Shown piece by piece: positions 24,419-31,184 of a stretch of 45,104 nt of DNA. Within the stretch, counting starts at the first letter, position 1; each line of letters begins with the position of its first letter. Below the pieces are notes generated by a model, which was given only the letters and a program-made list of their open reading frames with translations, was not told where the DNA came from and did not search any database. The stretch is from Clostridia bacterium (GTDB taxonomy: Bacteria; Bacillota; Clostridia; Oscillospirales; CAG-272), in assembly GCA_017398595.1 (NCBI GenBank), contig JAFQFR010000002.1, positions 1 through 45,104 of the forward strand, read 5' to 3'. A program made the translations under genes and the position numbers.

Positions 24419-26294
24419 CTTCGGTTCCTTTCTTTTCTTTTTGCGCGCCGATATGCGCCGCAATGTGCTCGGCAAGTGCCGCTGCACGCACAGGCGAAGT
24501 CTTGCGCGTTTTGTAATAGCTGTATTCGAGCGCGGCACGCCGATGCTCGCTGATGTGCAGCTCATGGTCGTCATACGGGCAGACTTCGAGCTTCTTTCCG
24601 CCGAGCAGCTCACCGTTTTCACGGCGGGCAGCGGCACTTTGCAGCTCGTCCTCGTAGAGCGTGCGCAGGAAATCGCCGACGTGCATGCGCGCCAGCAGCT
24701 TTTTGCGCACCTGACGCGGGATCTTGCCGTCCTCGTCGCAAAACAGTCCGAGTTCGATGCCGCTTTGGATCGCGGCAAGACAGCTTTCGTCACTGTGCAA
24801 GAGTGCATTTTCACTCTCAAACACGATGTCGTATGAGTTGATGTCCTCGCCGCACCACAGGAAATTCGCGCTCGTGTCATAGCTGCCCGCCAGCTTTTCG
24901 ATGTGCGTCAGACCGCCGTGCTCCTTGTAGAGCTTGAGCCAGATCTTCGCCGCGTGCAGCACCGTTTCACGGATGGCATCGCCCGAAAGCGCCAGACGCA
25001 CGCCGTCGATCTCGCGCAAGCGCTCGATCGCGCTCGCACTGGTCAGCGACGAGGAATTATTGCCCGTGGCGCCGAGGTGCGACAGCCCCGCGGCATATTC
25101 CATCTCGTGCGAGAGATTTTCGCACTCCTCAAACACGCCCGTGGGCAGGACCTGCGTTGCCAGCGGCTTCGGCTCGCCGCGGTCGGGATTGTACTCCACG
25201 ATGTCTCCGGGCGCAACGCCGTTCGCCGCCAGCTCGTCGATGTCGTTCACCGATCCCTCGGGGACGAGCAGCGGATTCAGCGCCAGCGTGCGGATGTAGT
25301 CGTGGATCTTGTTTTTCACGCCGTTGTAGGCGCGCTGCAGCGGGATCAGATCCTCGATCACCGATCTGCCGAAGAACATCCCCGCCACGCGCTTGCAGCG
25401 CAGCATCGAAAGCGGATATTCGTCGATCGGCAGCGTGCCGTAATAGAGGATGCGGTCGGGCGTCGCGATAAACATCCTGCCCGAGGGATGGCGCGCCGAC
25501 GGGCGCTCCATGTAGGTGCGCAGCAGCGTCGAATTCTCCGCCTTGCGGCAGCCGACCGCGAAGGTCGCCCCTACATAGCCGAGACCGCCCGTGCCCGCCG
25601 CGGGCACGATCGCATAGGTATCGACCGCCCGCGGCTTGACGCGCACACCGTAGCGGCGGTTGACCTCGTCGATGCTGACGACCTGCTCGAGGATAATCGA
25701 TGCCTGATCGGCGAGATTCTCCTTGTAAATGCTTTCGGGCAGTATCTCGTAAGGCGTCAGCACGCCGAAGTCGAGGTCGCCGAGCGTGAGCAGCCGCTCG
25801 CCGTCATGTACCGCATCTCCCTTTGACGGATCCCACCACGAAAGCAGGAATGCCGTGCCGCAGAGCTCGCTCCAGAGCACAAGGCTATCCTTTTTGGAAA
25901 GAAAATCGCACTTGTACTGCGTCTGCGTGAGCAGCCGCGTCGCCACAAGGCTCTTTTCATAGTCCGAGAGCTCGCATGTGGCGGGATGTACCTCCATCGA
26001 AAAGTCCAGCGACTTGAAATTCGCAATGCGCGTTTCGATCAGCGGCGCAATGCGGTTGTACACGCCGCGCTCCATGTAGTCATACGGCGGATCGTAGTCC
26101 TCCAGCTCCCCGCGGTAGGGGTTGATGTCGCGGTACTGATGCCCCGCGTAAAAATCCGAACAGAGCATCCATTTGAGCTCCAGCGGGCGGCGCTCCTCGT
26201 GGCGGCGGCGGCACTCCTCCTCGATCATCGCAAGGATGTCCTCGCGATACTCGCCGCGCGGCGGCTCTTTTTCTTTAAATTGAAACAGTTTCAT
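24390..26294 (-). CDS. Phage portal protein (podovirus-type)
   Basis: A 634-residue portal, the dodecameric ring at the unique capsid vertex through which DNA is packaged. Features include the N-terminal ILAMIEEECRRRHEERRPLE helix, DPPYDYMERGVYNRIAPLIE, the ALNPLLVPEGSVNDIDELA core and a helical, charged C-terminal region with a possible barrel extension (VRAAALAEHIAAHIGAQ). The length is more like short-tailed P22-type portals (700-class) than SPP1/HK97 portals (400-500). The start overlaps the preceding small gene (ATGA) and follows AGGAG. It supports the podovirus reading of the cassette. Confidence 0.85.
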   Translation of the reverse strand: MKLFQFKEKEPPRGEYREDILAMIEEECRRRHEERRPLELKWMLCSDFYAGHQYRDINPYRGELEDYDPPYDYMERGVYNRIAPLIETRIANFKSLDFSMEVHPATCELSDYEKSLVATRLLTQTQYKCDFLSKKDSLVLWSELCGTAFLLSWWDPSKGDAVHDGERLLTLGDLDFGVLTPYEILPESIYKENLADQASIILEQVVSIDEVNRRYGVRVKPRAVDTYAIVPAAGTGGLGYVGATFAVGCRKAENSTLLRTYMERPSARHPSGRMFIATPDRILYYGTLPIDEYPLSMLRCKRVAGMFFGRSVIEDLIPLQRAYNGVKNKIHDYIRTLALNPLLVPEGSVNDIDELAANGVAPGDIVEYNPDRGEPKPLATQVLPTGVFEECENLSHEMEYAAGLSHLGATGNNSSSLTSASAIERLREIDGVRLALSGDAIRETVLHAAKIWLKLYKEHGGLTHIEKLAGSYDTSANFLWCGEDINSYDIVFESENALLHSDESCLAAIQSGIELGLFCDEDGKIPRQVRKKLLARMHVGDFLRTLYEDELQSAAARRENGELLGGKKLEVCPYDDHELHISEHRRAALEYSYYKTRKTSPVRAAALAEHIAAHIGAQKEKKGTEDGRTEETDA

Positions 26295-26470
26295 CCATTG
26301 GTTCTCCTTTTTTCATCGACTGCGCGGCGGTGCGGCGAGAGATGCCGCATCCTGCCGCACGGTGCGTCACGCCGCCCCGACAGGCTGCGCACTTCTCTTT
26401 GCAGGCGGCGGTACGAGACCTCAAAATACAAGAGCGCCGCACACAAAAGGATGCAGAGCAGCCCCGTCAT
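26291..26470 (-). CDS. Tiny phage membrane protein
   Basis: A 59-residue protein: one N-terminal membrane helix (LLCILLCAALLYFEV, residues 4-18) followed by a strongly basic tail rich in Arg and His. It shares ATGA overlaps with the genes on both sides (stop with the portal start, start with the preceding stop), which supports it being real. No family recognised. Confidence 0.6.
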   Translation of the reverse strand: MTGLLCILLCAALLYFEVSYRRLQREVRSLSGRRDAPCGRMRHLSPHRRAVDEKRRTNG

Positions 26471-26643
26471 GCCTTTGCTCCCTTTTTGGGTTTGGTCAGC
26501 CGCGCGATCTCGGCGGCACAGTCTGCGCAGATGTAAAAGCCGCCCAACAGATTGGGGCTGCCCGACACCTTGAACGTGTCCGTACACTTGCAGGCAGGCA
26601 CCGCGCAGATGTGCTTGGTCTTTTTCACTGTGATCTGCTTGAT
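26467..26643 (-). CDS. Small zinc-finger-like phage protein, apparent ATC or GTG start
   Basis: A 58-codon frame with cysteines arranged as CAVPACKC and CADC, separated by about 19 residues, then a basic tail TKPKKGAKA. This is a treble-clef or zinc-ribbon-like layout, common among small proteins in terminase regions. The frame fits exactly between the terminase stop and the next gene (ATGA overlap). The codon at the expected start, six bases after AAGGA, is ATC; the first canonical start in frame is GTG at 26628, which lacks a good binding site. Either an uncommon start is used or a former ATG has mutated. Confidence 0.55.
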   Translation of the reverse strand: MKQITVKKTKHICAVPACKCTDTFKVSGSPNLLGGFYICADCAAEIARLTKPKKGAKA

Positions 26644-26661
26644 AAAAATTCCTTCTTTCTT

Positions 26662-27996
26662 TCAAAACCGCATGTTGCGGCGATTCTTCCCGGTGAAGTC
26701 GGTGAGTTTCGGCACATCTTTTCGCGGCGGCGCATCCGTCCGCATCACCGCAAAGTACCGCAGCGCATCGGGCAGATGCGTGATCTCGTGCGGCTCGGTG
26801 GCGCAGTCGCCGATGTGCTTTTTGTCACTGAGCAGCGACGGCAGACAGCGAATCAGATTTTCGCAGTCGCGGCTGATCTTCAGTCGCGCATCCTCGCCGC
26901 CGTCGGGGGACGCCGTCACCTTCAGCCACTCTTTGAGCGCCATCCAGCCGCCCACGCGGTTGCTGTCGGCGGCGGTCAGCGGTACGCCGTGCTGGGAAAA
27001 CAGCATGGCAATGCTCTTGCCGCTGTCCTTTTGCCGCGCCCACAGGTCGGGCGGCGCAAAGGTGCAGTAGATCTCGAGTCCCTCGCTCGCCGCGCGGATC
27101 TCCTCCGCCGCCGCAGAAACGATCAGGTCGTGCGCATACACCTCGCGGAAAACGATCGCGCGCCCCAACGAGTCCACCGCGATAAACAGGCAGGCGAGCG
27201 CGTCGAGACCGTAGTCGATCGCGCGGTAGATCCGCGCACCGACGGGCAGCGGCGACGGCGGCACCACATGGACGTCACTGCGGAATTCGGAAAAGAACTG
27301 CCCGCCGCCCACGCCCCATTCGCCGAGTCCGCATACGCGATACCGCTCGGGATCGCGCAGCCGCATCTCCTCGAACACGCGCAGATCTGCCGCATCCAGC
27401 CACTCGTTGACCTTGTAGCTGACCGTCAGCGTGAACACATCGGGGCTCGCGCGGTCAAAAAACCGCCGCTTGATCCAGTGATTCTCGCTCCAGGGGTTAA
27501 AGGTCAGCGTGATCTGCTTGAACAGCCCCTCGGGCACCTCGCCGCGGATGCTCTCGTCCAGCGTGTTGAACGCATCCTCGCTGTCGATCTCGTACGCCTC
27601 CTCAATCCACATCCAGCAGAGCACGCCCGTGGACACGGTCAGCGAGGTGAGCTTCAAGGGATCGTCCAGACCCGCAAAGAACACCCGCTGCCCCGTGCTT
27701 TTGACGATGATCTCGAGCGGCGAAGACTTAAAATCAAAATACTTCTCCGCGCCGAGGCGGCGGATCGCCCATTTCAGCTCGGAAAACGCCGAGCGTTCCA
27801 GCGTGCGGTAGGTGCGCCGCACCACGAGGAGATTTGCCTGCGGGTATTTCAGCAGATGGTAAATGTACCACAGCGCCGCGGTCTTGCTCTTTTTGGATGC
27901 GCGCGAGCCCTTGACCACGCGGTAACGCTTGCGCGTCCGCCAAAACTCACCGTACCCGCCGCCGACAATGTCGGGCAGGTAAAGTCCCTCGATCAT
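26662..27996 (-). CDS. terL: Phage terminase large subunit (PBSX/Terminase_6-like)
   Basis: A 444-residue packaging motor with ATPase and nuclease domains. The Walker A region is GSRASKKSKT (residues 30-39), Walker B WMWIEEA (128-134). The RNase-H-like nuclease has acidic residues D261 (YRAIDYGLD), D317 (APPDLWARQ) and D410 (HLPDALRYF), so both activities look intact. It overlaps the small terminase stop by ATGA. Length is normal. It belongs to the group used by pac-type (headful) phages such as PBSX/SPP1, which suits a packaging system not tied to a cos end; this last point is inference. Confidence 0.93.
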   Translation of the reverse strand: MIEGLYLPDIVGGGYGEFWRTRKRYRVVKGSRASKKSKTAALWYIYHLLKYPQANLLVVRRTYRTLERSAFSELKWAIRRLGAEKYFDFKSSPLEIIVKSTGQRVFFAGLDDPLKLTSLTVSTGVLCWMWIEEAYEIDSEDAFNTLDESIRGEVPEGLFKQITLTFNPWSENHWIKRRFFDRASPDVFTLTVSYKVNEWLDAADLRVFEEMRLRDPERYRVCGLGEWGVGGGQFFSEFRSDVHVVPPSPLPVGARIYRAIDYGLDALACLFIAVDSLGRAIVFREVYAHDLIVSAAAEEIRAASEGLEIYCTFAPPDLWARQKDSGKSIAMLFSQHGVPLTAADSNRVGGWMALKEWLKVTASPDGGEDARLKISRDCENLIRCLPSLLSDKKHIGDCATEPHEITHLPDALRYFAVMRTDAPPRKDVPKLTDFTGKNRRNMRF

Positions 27997-28379
27997 TTGA
28001 GCTCATCCTCACCGCAAATGATCAGCGGCAGCGCAATGCTGCCCTCGAGCTTCTCGCCGAACATGCCGTAGTGCTTGCCGAGCAGCTCACCCGCGCGGAG
28101 CGCATCCGAGAGCTTCGGACGCACCTTCACGATCTCCACGCGCTCACTCCGATCCACAAAGGTCTTGCCGTCCTCCTCGGTCGTCCTGGTCTCCTCCCGG
28201 AGCTTGACCACCGAGTCCTCTGTCTCCTCGCGGCGCAGAATGCGACTCAGTCGCTCTAAGATCTCGCGTTCACTCGCCACCGTCTCGTCCGCACCGCCCT
28301 TGTCGGAGCTGTTTTCCTCACCGCACGCGCGGCATTCTCCCGCATCGGTGCAGGCAGACAATTTTTCGTTGTTTTCCAT
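27993..28379 (-). CDS. Small terminase-like protein lacking the N-terminal HTH
   Basis: A 128-residue protein. The C-terminal half matches the oligomerisation/portal-facing part of Terminase_2-type small subunits: EREILERLSRILRREE (about 42-57) and, at 92-127, the PKLSDALRAGELLGKHYGMF segment ending PLIICGEDELK. The usual N-terminal DNA-binding HTH (~50-60 residues) is missing and replaced by an acidic, cysteine-bearing stretch with CTDAG and CRACGEE. The start at 28379 has AGGAGG seven bases upstream, and no HTH-coding frame lies further upstream before the terminator at 28493. It is the first gene of the cassette. Family call is good; loss of DNA recognition is inferred. Confidence 0.75.
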   Translation of the reverse strand: MENNEKLSACTDAGECRACGEENSSDKGGADETVASEREILERLSRILRREETEDSVVKLREETRTTEEDGKTFVDRSERVEIVKVRPKLSDALRAGELLGKHYGMFGEKLEGSIALPLIICGEDELK

Positions 28380-28462
28380 CTCGTTTCCTCCTTTCACCCG
28401 TCGTCGGTTCCTCACCGCTCCTTAATTATGCCATATCCAAGTTGGGATTTTTCGGCAAGTTT

Positions 28463-28474
28463 CAGAAATTTCTG
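28463..28474. promoter_or_regulatory. 12-base perfect palindrome upstream of the phage operon
   Basis: CAGAAATTTCTG lies between the terminator at 28493-28518 and the small-terminase gene, about 85 bases before its start. A -10-like CATAAT on the - strand is at 28425-28430 without a well-spaced -35. An operator for the cassette is possible. Confidence 0.35.
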
Positions 28475-28492
28475 TATTATTTTGCAAAAAGG

Positions 28493-28518
28493 AAAGACAC
28501 AGCCAAAACTGTGTCTTT
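28493..28518 (-). terminator. Terminator separating the ATPase gene from the phage operon
   Basis: AAAGACACAG (28493-28502) pairs with CTGTGTCTTT (28509-28518), loop CCAAAA; on the - strand it is followed by CCTTTTTGC. It would stop transcripts from the P-type ATPase gene before the phage genes. Confidence 0.75.
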
Positions 28519-28533
28519 GAAAGAATGCGTATG

Positions 28534-28645
28534 CCCCTCATCCGTCAGCTGCGCTGACACCTTCCCCCAAGGGGGAAGGCTCAAAAAGCGCTATCAGTAA
28601 GGCTTCCCCCTGGGGGGAAGCTGTCGCAAGGCGACTGATGAGGGG
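28534..28645. repeat. MITE-like palindromic repeat, family 1
   Basis: Ends CCCCTCATCCGTCAGC (from 28534) and GCGACTGATGAGGGG (to 28645) are inverted, with inner CCTTCCCCCAAGGGGGAAGG and CTTCCCCCTGGGGGGAAG palindromes. Same family as 1584-1750. It sits at the junction between host genes and phage cassette. Confidence 0.75.
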
Positions 28646-28667
28646 ATCATAGCGTTCTACCGATATT

Positions 28668-30665
28668 TCACTTCCGCGTTTGCATCACCCGCAGCGAGTT
28701 GAGCACCGCGAGCAAACATACGCCCACGTCACCGAAAACGGCTACCCACAGATTGGTGATGCCGAACGCCGACAGCACCACGATCAGCAGCTTGATGGCA
28801 AGCGAGAACACGATGTTCTCCCGCACGATGCGCATCGTGCGCCGCGCAATGCGGATGACCTCGGGCAGCTTCAAAAGGCTGTCGCCCATGATGACCGCGT
28901 CCGCCGCTTCGAGCGCCGCGGCAGAGCCGATACCGCCCATCGCAACGCCCACATCGGCGAGTGCCAGCACGGGTGCATCGTTGATGCCGTCGCCGACATA
29001 GACCATCTTTTTGCCCTTTGCCTTCTCTGCGGCAAAACGCTCCGCCTTGTCCGCGGGCAACAGCTCCGCATGCACCGCACCGATGCCCACACGCATGCCC
29101 ACATCCTCGGCGATGGCGAGCTTGTCGCCCGTCAGCATCACCGTGTCGGCAATGCCCAGTGACGCGAGCTCACGCATCGCCGACGCGCTGTCCGCTTTGA
29201 GCGCATCGGCAAAGGTCACGCTGCCGAGGAACTGTCCGTTCTCCGCCGCATAGACCGCCGTGCCGAGCCCTTCTGCCTCGGTAAAGGCAATGCCCTCTTC
29301 GCGCATCAGCGCCGCATTGCCGCAAAGGTAGACCACGTCTCCCACGGTCGCCCGCACGCCCCTGCCGGGGATCGCCGCCGCCTCGGTGATCACAGCGTCG
29401 TCGGCAAGCGCGCCGAAAGCTTCTGTCGCCGCAACGGCGATCGGATGCGTGCTGTATTTCTCGCAGATAGCGACCGCGCGGTGCAGACGCTGGGCGTCCG
29501 CCGCATTCTCGTCACCGCTGTAAACGAATTTGCCCGCCGTGATCGTGCCCGTCTTGTCAAACGCCGCCGCATCCACAGCAGCCAGCGCTTCGAGATAGTT
29601 GCCGCCCTTGACCAAAACACCCGCGCGGGATGCCGCACCGAGACCGCCGAAAAAGCCGAGCGGCACCGAGATTACCAGCGCGCAGGGGCAGGATGCGGCA
29701 AGTGCGCAGAGACCGCGGTAGATCCATGTGCCGAAATCGCCGAGCCCAAAGAGCGGCGGCAGAACGGCTACGCAGAGCGCAAACAGGCAGACTGCGGGCG
29801 TGTACACCTTGGAAAAGCGGTGGATAAAGCTCTCGGTCGGACTCTTGTTCGCCTTGGCATGTTCGAGCATCTCGAGAATTTTCGCTACCGTGCTGTTGTC
29901 ATAGGCTTCGGTCGCGCGGATGCGGAACGTACTGTCAATGCTGATGCTGCCCGCAAGCACACTGTCGCCCGCCTGCTTGGCGACGGGCAGGCTCTCGCCC
30001 GTGAGCGCCGCCATATCCATGTCGCCGCTGCCGTCCAAAACTTCACCGTCGCAGGCGACCTTCTCGCCCGGCAACACCAAAAGGATGTCGCCGACCTTGA
30101 CCTCGTCCGGCGTCACCGTGACCGCCTTGCCGTCCCGTTCGACCTGCACGCGCTCGGGGCGCAGTTCAAGCATCGAGCGGATGGAATCGCGGCTCTTTGC
30201 CACCGCACGGTCCTGCAAGCGCTCGCCCAGCTCAAACAGCAGCATGACCGCGCATGCTTCGGCATACTCACCGATGACAAACGCGCCGATCGACGCCACC
30301 GCCATCAAAAAGTCCTCGCCGAACCAGTCGCCTTTCAGAATACCGCGCACCGCCCCGGAAAGCACCGCATATCCCGCCGTCAGATACGCCGCGCCGTACA
30401 AAATCAGCGAAACAAAGGACGGCAGGGGCAGAAGCGACAGGACGATACCGCCGACAAAGAGCACCGCCGCAGCCGCAAGGCGCAGCCACTCCCCCTTTGC
30501 ATTTTCACCGTGCCCATGGTCATGCCCGCAACCACAGCCGCAGCCGCAGCCGCAGTCGTCGTGCTCGTGGTGATGATGTTCATGTTCATGTTCATGCTCG
30601 TGCTCGTGCCCATGACAGCAGCAATGCTCGTCATGGCATTCTTCTTCGTGTTTATGTGCAGACAT
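28668..30665 (-). CDS. Zn/Cd/Pb-type P1B ATPase with His/Cys-rich N-terminus
   Basis: A 665-residue heavy-metal efflux pump in the cytoplasmic membrane. Motifs: actuator TGES (222-225), metal-site CPC (326-328, SCPCAL), phosphorylation DKTGT (370-374), HP of the nucleotide domain (407-408) and GDGINDAP near 590. CPC with this subfamily layout points to Zn2+, Cd2+ or Pb2+. Instead of an HMA ferredoxin-like domain, residues 1-55 are a His-Glu repeat tract and a CGCGCGCGCG run, a flexible metal-binding tail. The start at 30665 follows AAAGGA; an upstream ATG lacks a site. It is downstream of the ArsR-type repressor gene in the same direction, so metal-induced derepression is expected. Confidence 0.93.
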   Translation of the reverse strand: MSAHKHEEECHDEHCCCHGHEHEHEHEHEHHHHEHDDCGCGCGCGCGHDHGHGENAKGEWLRLAAAAVLFVGGIVLSLLPLPSFVSLILYGAAYLTAGYAVLSGAVRGILKGDWFGEDFLMAVASIGAFVIGEYAEACAVMLLFELGERLQDRAVAKSRDSIRSMLELRPERVQVERDGKAVTVTPDEVKVGDILLVLPGEKVACDGEVLDGSGDMDMAALTGESLPVAKQAGDSVLAGSISIDSTFRIRATEAYDNSTVAKILEMLEHAKANKSPTESFIHRFSKVYTPAVCLFALCVAVLPPLFGLGDFGTWIYRGLCALAASCPCALVISVPLGFFGGLGAASRAGVLVKGGNYLEALAAVDAAAFDKTGTITAGKFVYSGDENAADAQRLHRAVAICEKYSTHPIAVAATEAFGALADDAVITEAAAIPGRGVRATVGDVVYLCGNAALMREEGIAFTEAEGLGTAVYAAENGQFLGSVTFADALKADSASAMRELASLGIADTVMLTGDKLAIAEDVGMRVGIGAVHAELLPADKAERFAAEKAKGKKMVYVGDGINDAPVLALADVGVAMGGIGSAAALEAADAVIMGDSLLKLPEVIRIARRTMRIVRENIVFSLAIKLLIVVLSAFGITNLWVAVFGDVGVCLLAVLNSLRVMQTRK

Positions 30666-30700
30666 AGTGTCCTTTCGTCCTTTCATATACTGTAATTGTT

Positions 30701-30985
30701 TTACTCCTCTACATGCTCCATGCCCGCGGCGAGGATCGCTTTCACATGGTCATCCGCTAGCGAATAGTACATCTGCTTGCCGTCGCGGCGGCAGCGGACA
30801 AGGTGGCTCTGCTTCAGCACGCGCAGCTGATGCGAGATCGCGGTCTGGCTCATCTCCAGCGCCGTCGCAATATCACCCACACAGCTCTCATTATCCAGCA
30901 GGCAATGCAAAATGCGGATACGCGTGGAATCCGCAAAAACCTTGAACAGATCGGCAAGGTCGTAGATCAATTCTTCATCGTACAT
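30701..30985 (-). CDS. ArsR/SmtB-family zinc-sensing repressor (CzrA/ZiaR-like)
   Basis: A 94-residue winged-helix repressor. The HTH is at about 36-57 (CVGDIATALEMSQTAISHQL). The alpha-5 zinc site of CzrA/SmtB is conserved in spacing: D78, H80, H91 and E94 in DDH...EHVEE. A Cys in the ESCVGD segment (C35) corresponds to the alpha-3 metal-site position. The start at 30985 follows AAAGGG; a longer frame starts inside the operator and has no binding site. It is co-transcribed with the ATPase gene, which it is expected to repress until Zn2+ or Cd2+ binds. Confidence 0.9.
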   Translation of the reverse strand: MYDEELIYDLADLFKVFADSTRIRILHCLLDNESCVGDIATALEMSQTAISHQLRVLKQSHLVRCRRDGKQMYYSLADDHVKAILAAGMEHVEE

Positions 30986-31003
30986 TTCTGTATCCCTTTC
31001 ATT

Positions 31004-31052
31004 TGAATGTTTGTTCATGTGTTTATTATATCACTTGAACACGTTTTGTCAA
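31004..31052 (-). promoter_or_regulatory. Promoter and operator of the arsR-ATPase operon
   Basis: On the - strand: TTGACA (31052-31047), a 16-base spacer, TATAAT (31030-31025), then an imperfect inverted repeat TGAACA-AA-CATTCA (31017-31004) around the transcription start. The TGAA-N6-TTCA shape agrees with ArsR/SmtB-type operators. Confidence 0.75.
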
Positions 31053-31110
31053 TAGCATATGCAAAAAAAGCAGGAAACTTTTGAAAATCTCTCTTTTTTG
31101 TAGATAGAAC

Positions 31111-31139
31111 TTGCAAAGTTTTCATTCCTCTGTTATAAT
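31111..31139 (+). promoter_or_regulatory. Predicted sigma-A promoter of glnN
   Basis: TTGCAA (31111-31116), 17-base spacer and consensus TATAAT (31134-31139), 46 bases before the ATG at 31185. Confidence 0.75.
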
Positions 31140-31184
31140 CACACTATCAGTTTATTTACATTTTTGCAGAAAGGCGCGGACAAT

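Larger units (their letters stand above)
13775..28379 (-). mobile_element. Compact podovirus-like prophage morphogenesis and lysis cassette
   Basis: Fifteen - strand genes in a single run from small terminase (28379) to a small membrane protein (13775), most joined by ATGA-type start/stop overlaps. Present: terminase, portal, scaffold-like, HK97-type capsid, connectors, tail hub, tail fibre, lysin and holin-like genes. Absent: tail tube, sheath, tape measure, baseplate, integrase, repressor, replication genes. About 14.6 kb, bounded by a hairpin at 13736-13772 and a terminator at 28493-28518. No flanking direct repeat (att) was recognised. Confidence 0.8.

Noticed and set aside
23876..24880. 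Long 334-residue version of the scaffold-like protein
   Set aside because: Its first half is the portal gene in another phase; a good binding site marks the true start at 24418.
13775..28379. Siphovirus or myovirus-type prophage
   Set aside because: No tape measure, tail tube or baseplate genes; the long portal and hub-fibre order suit a short-tailed phage.
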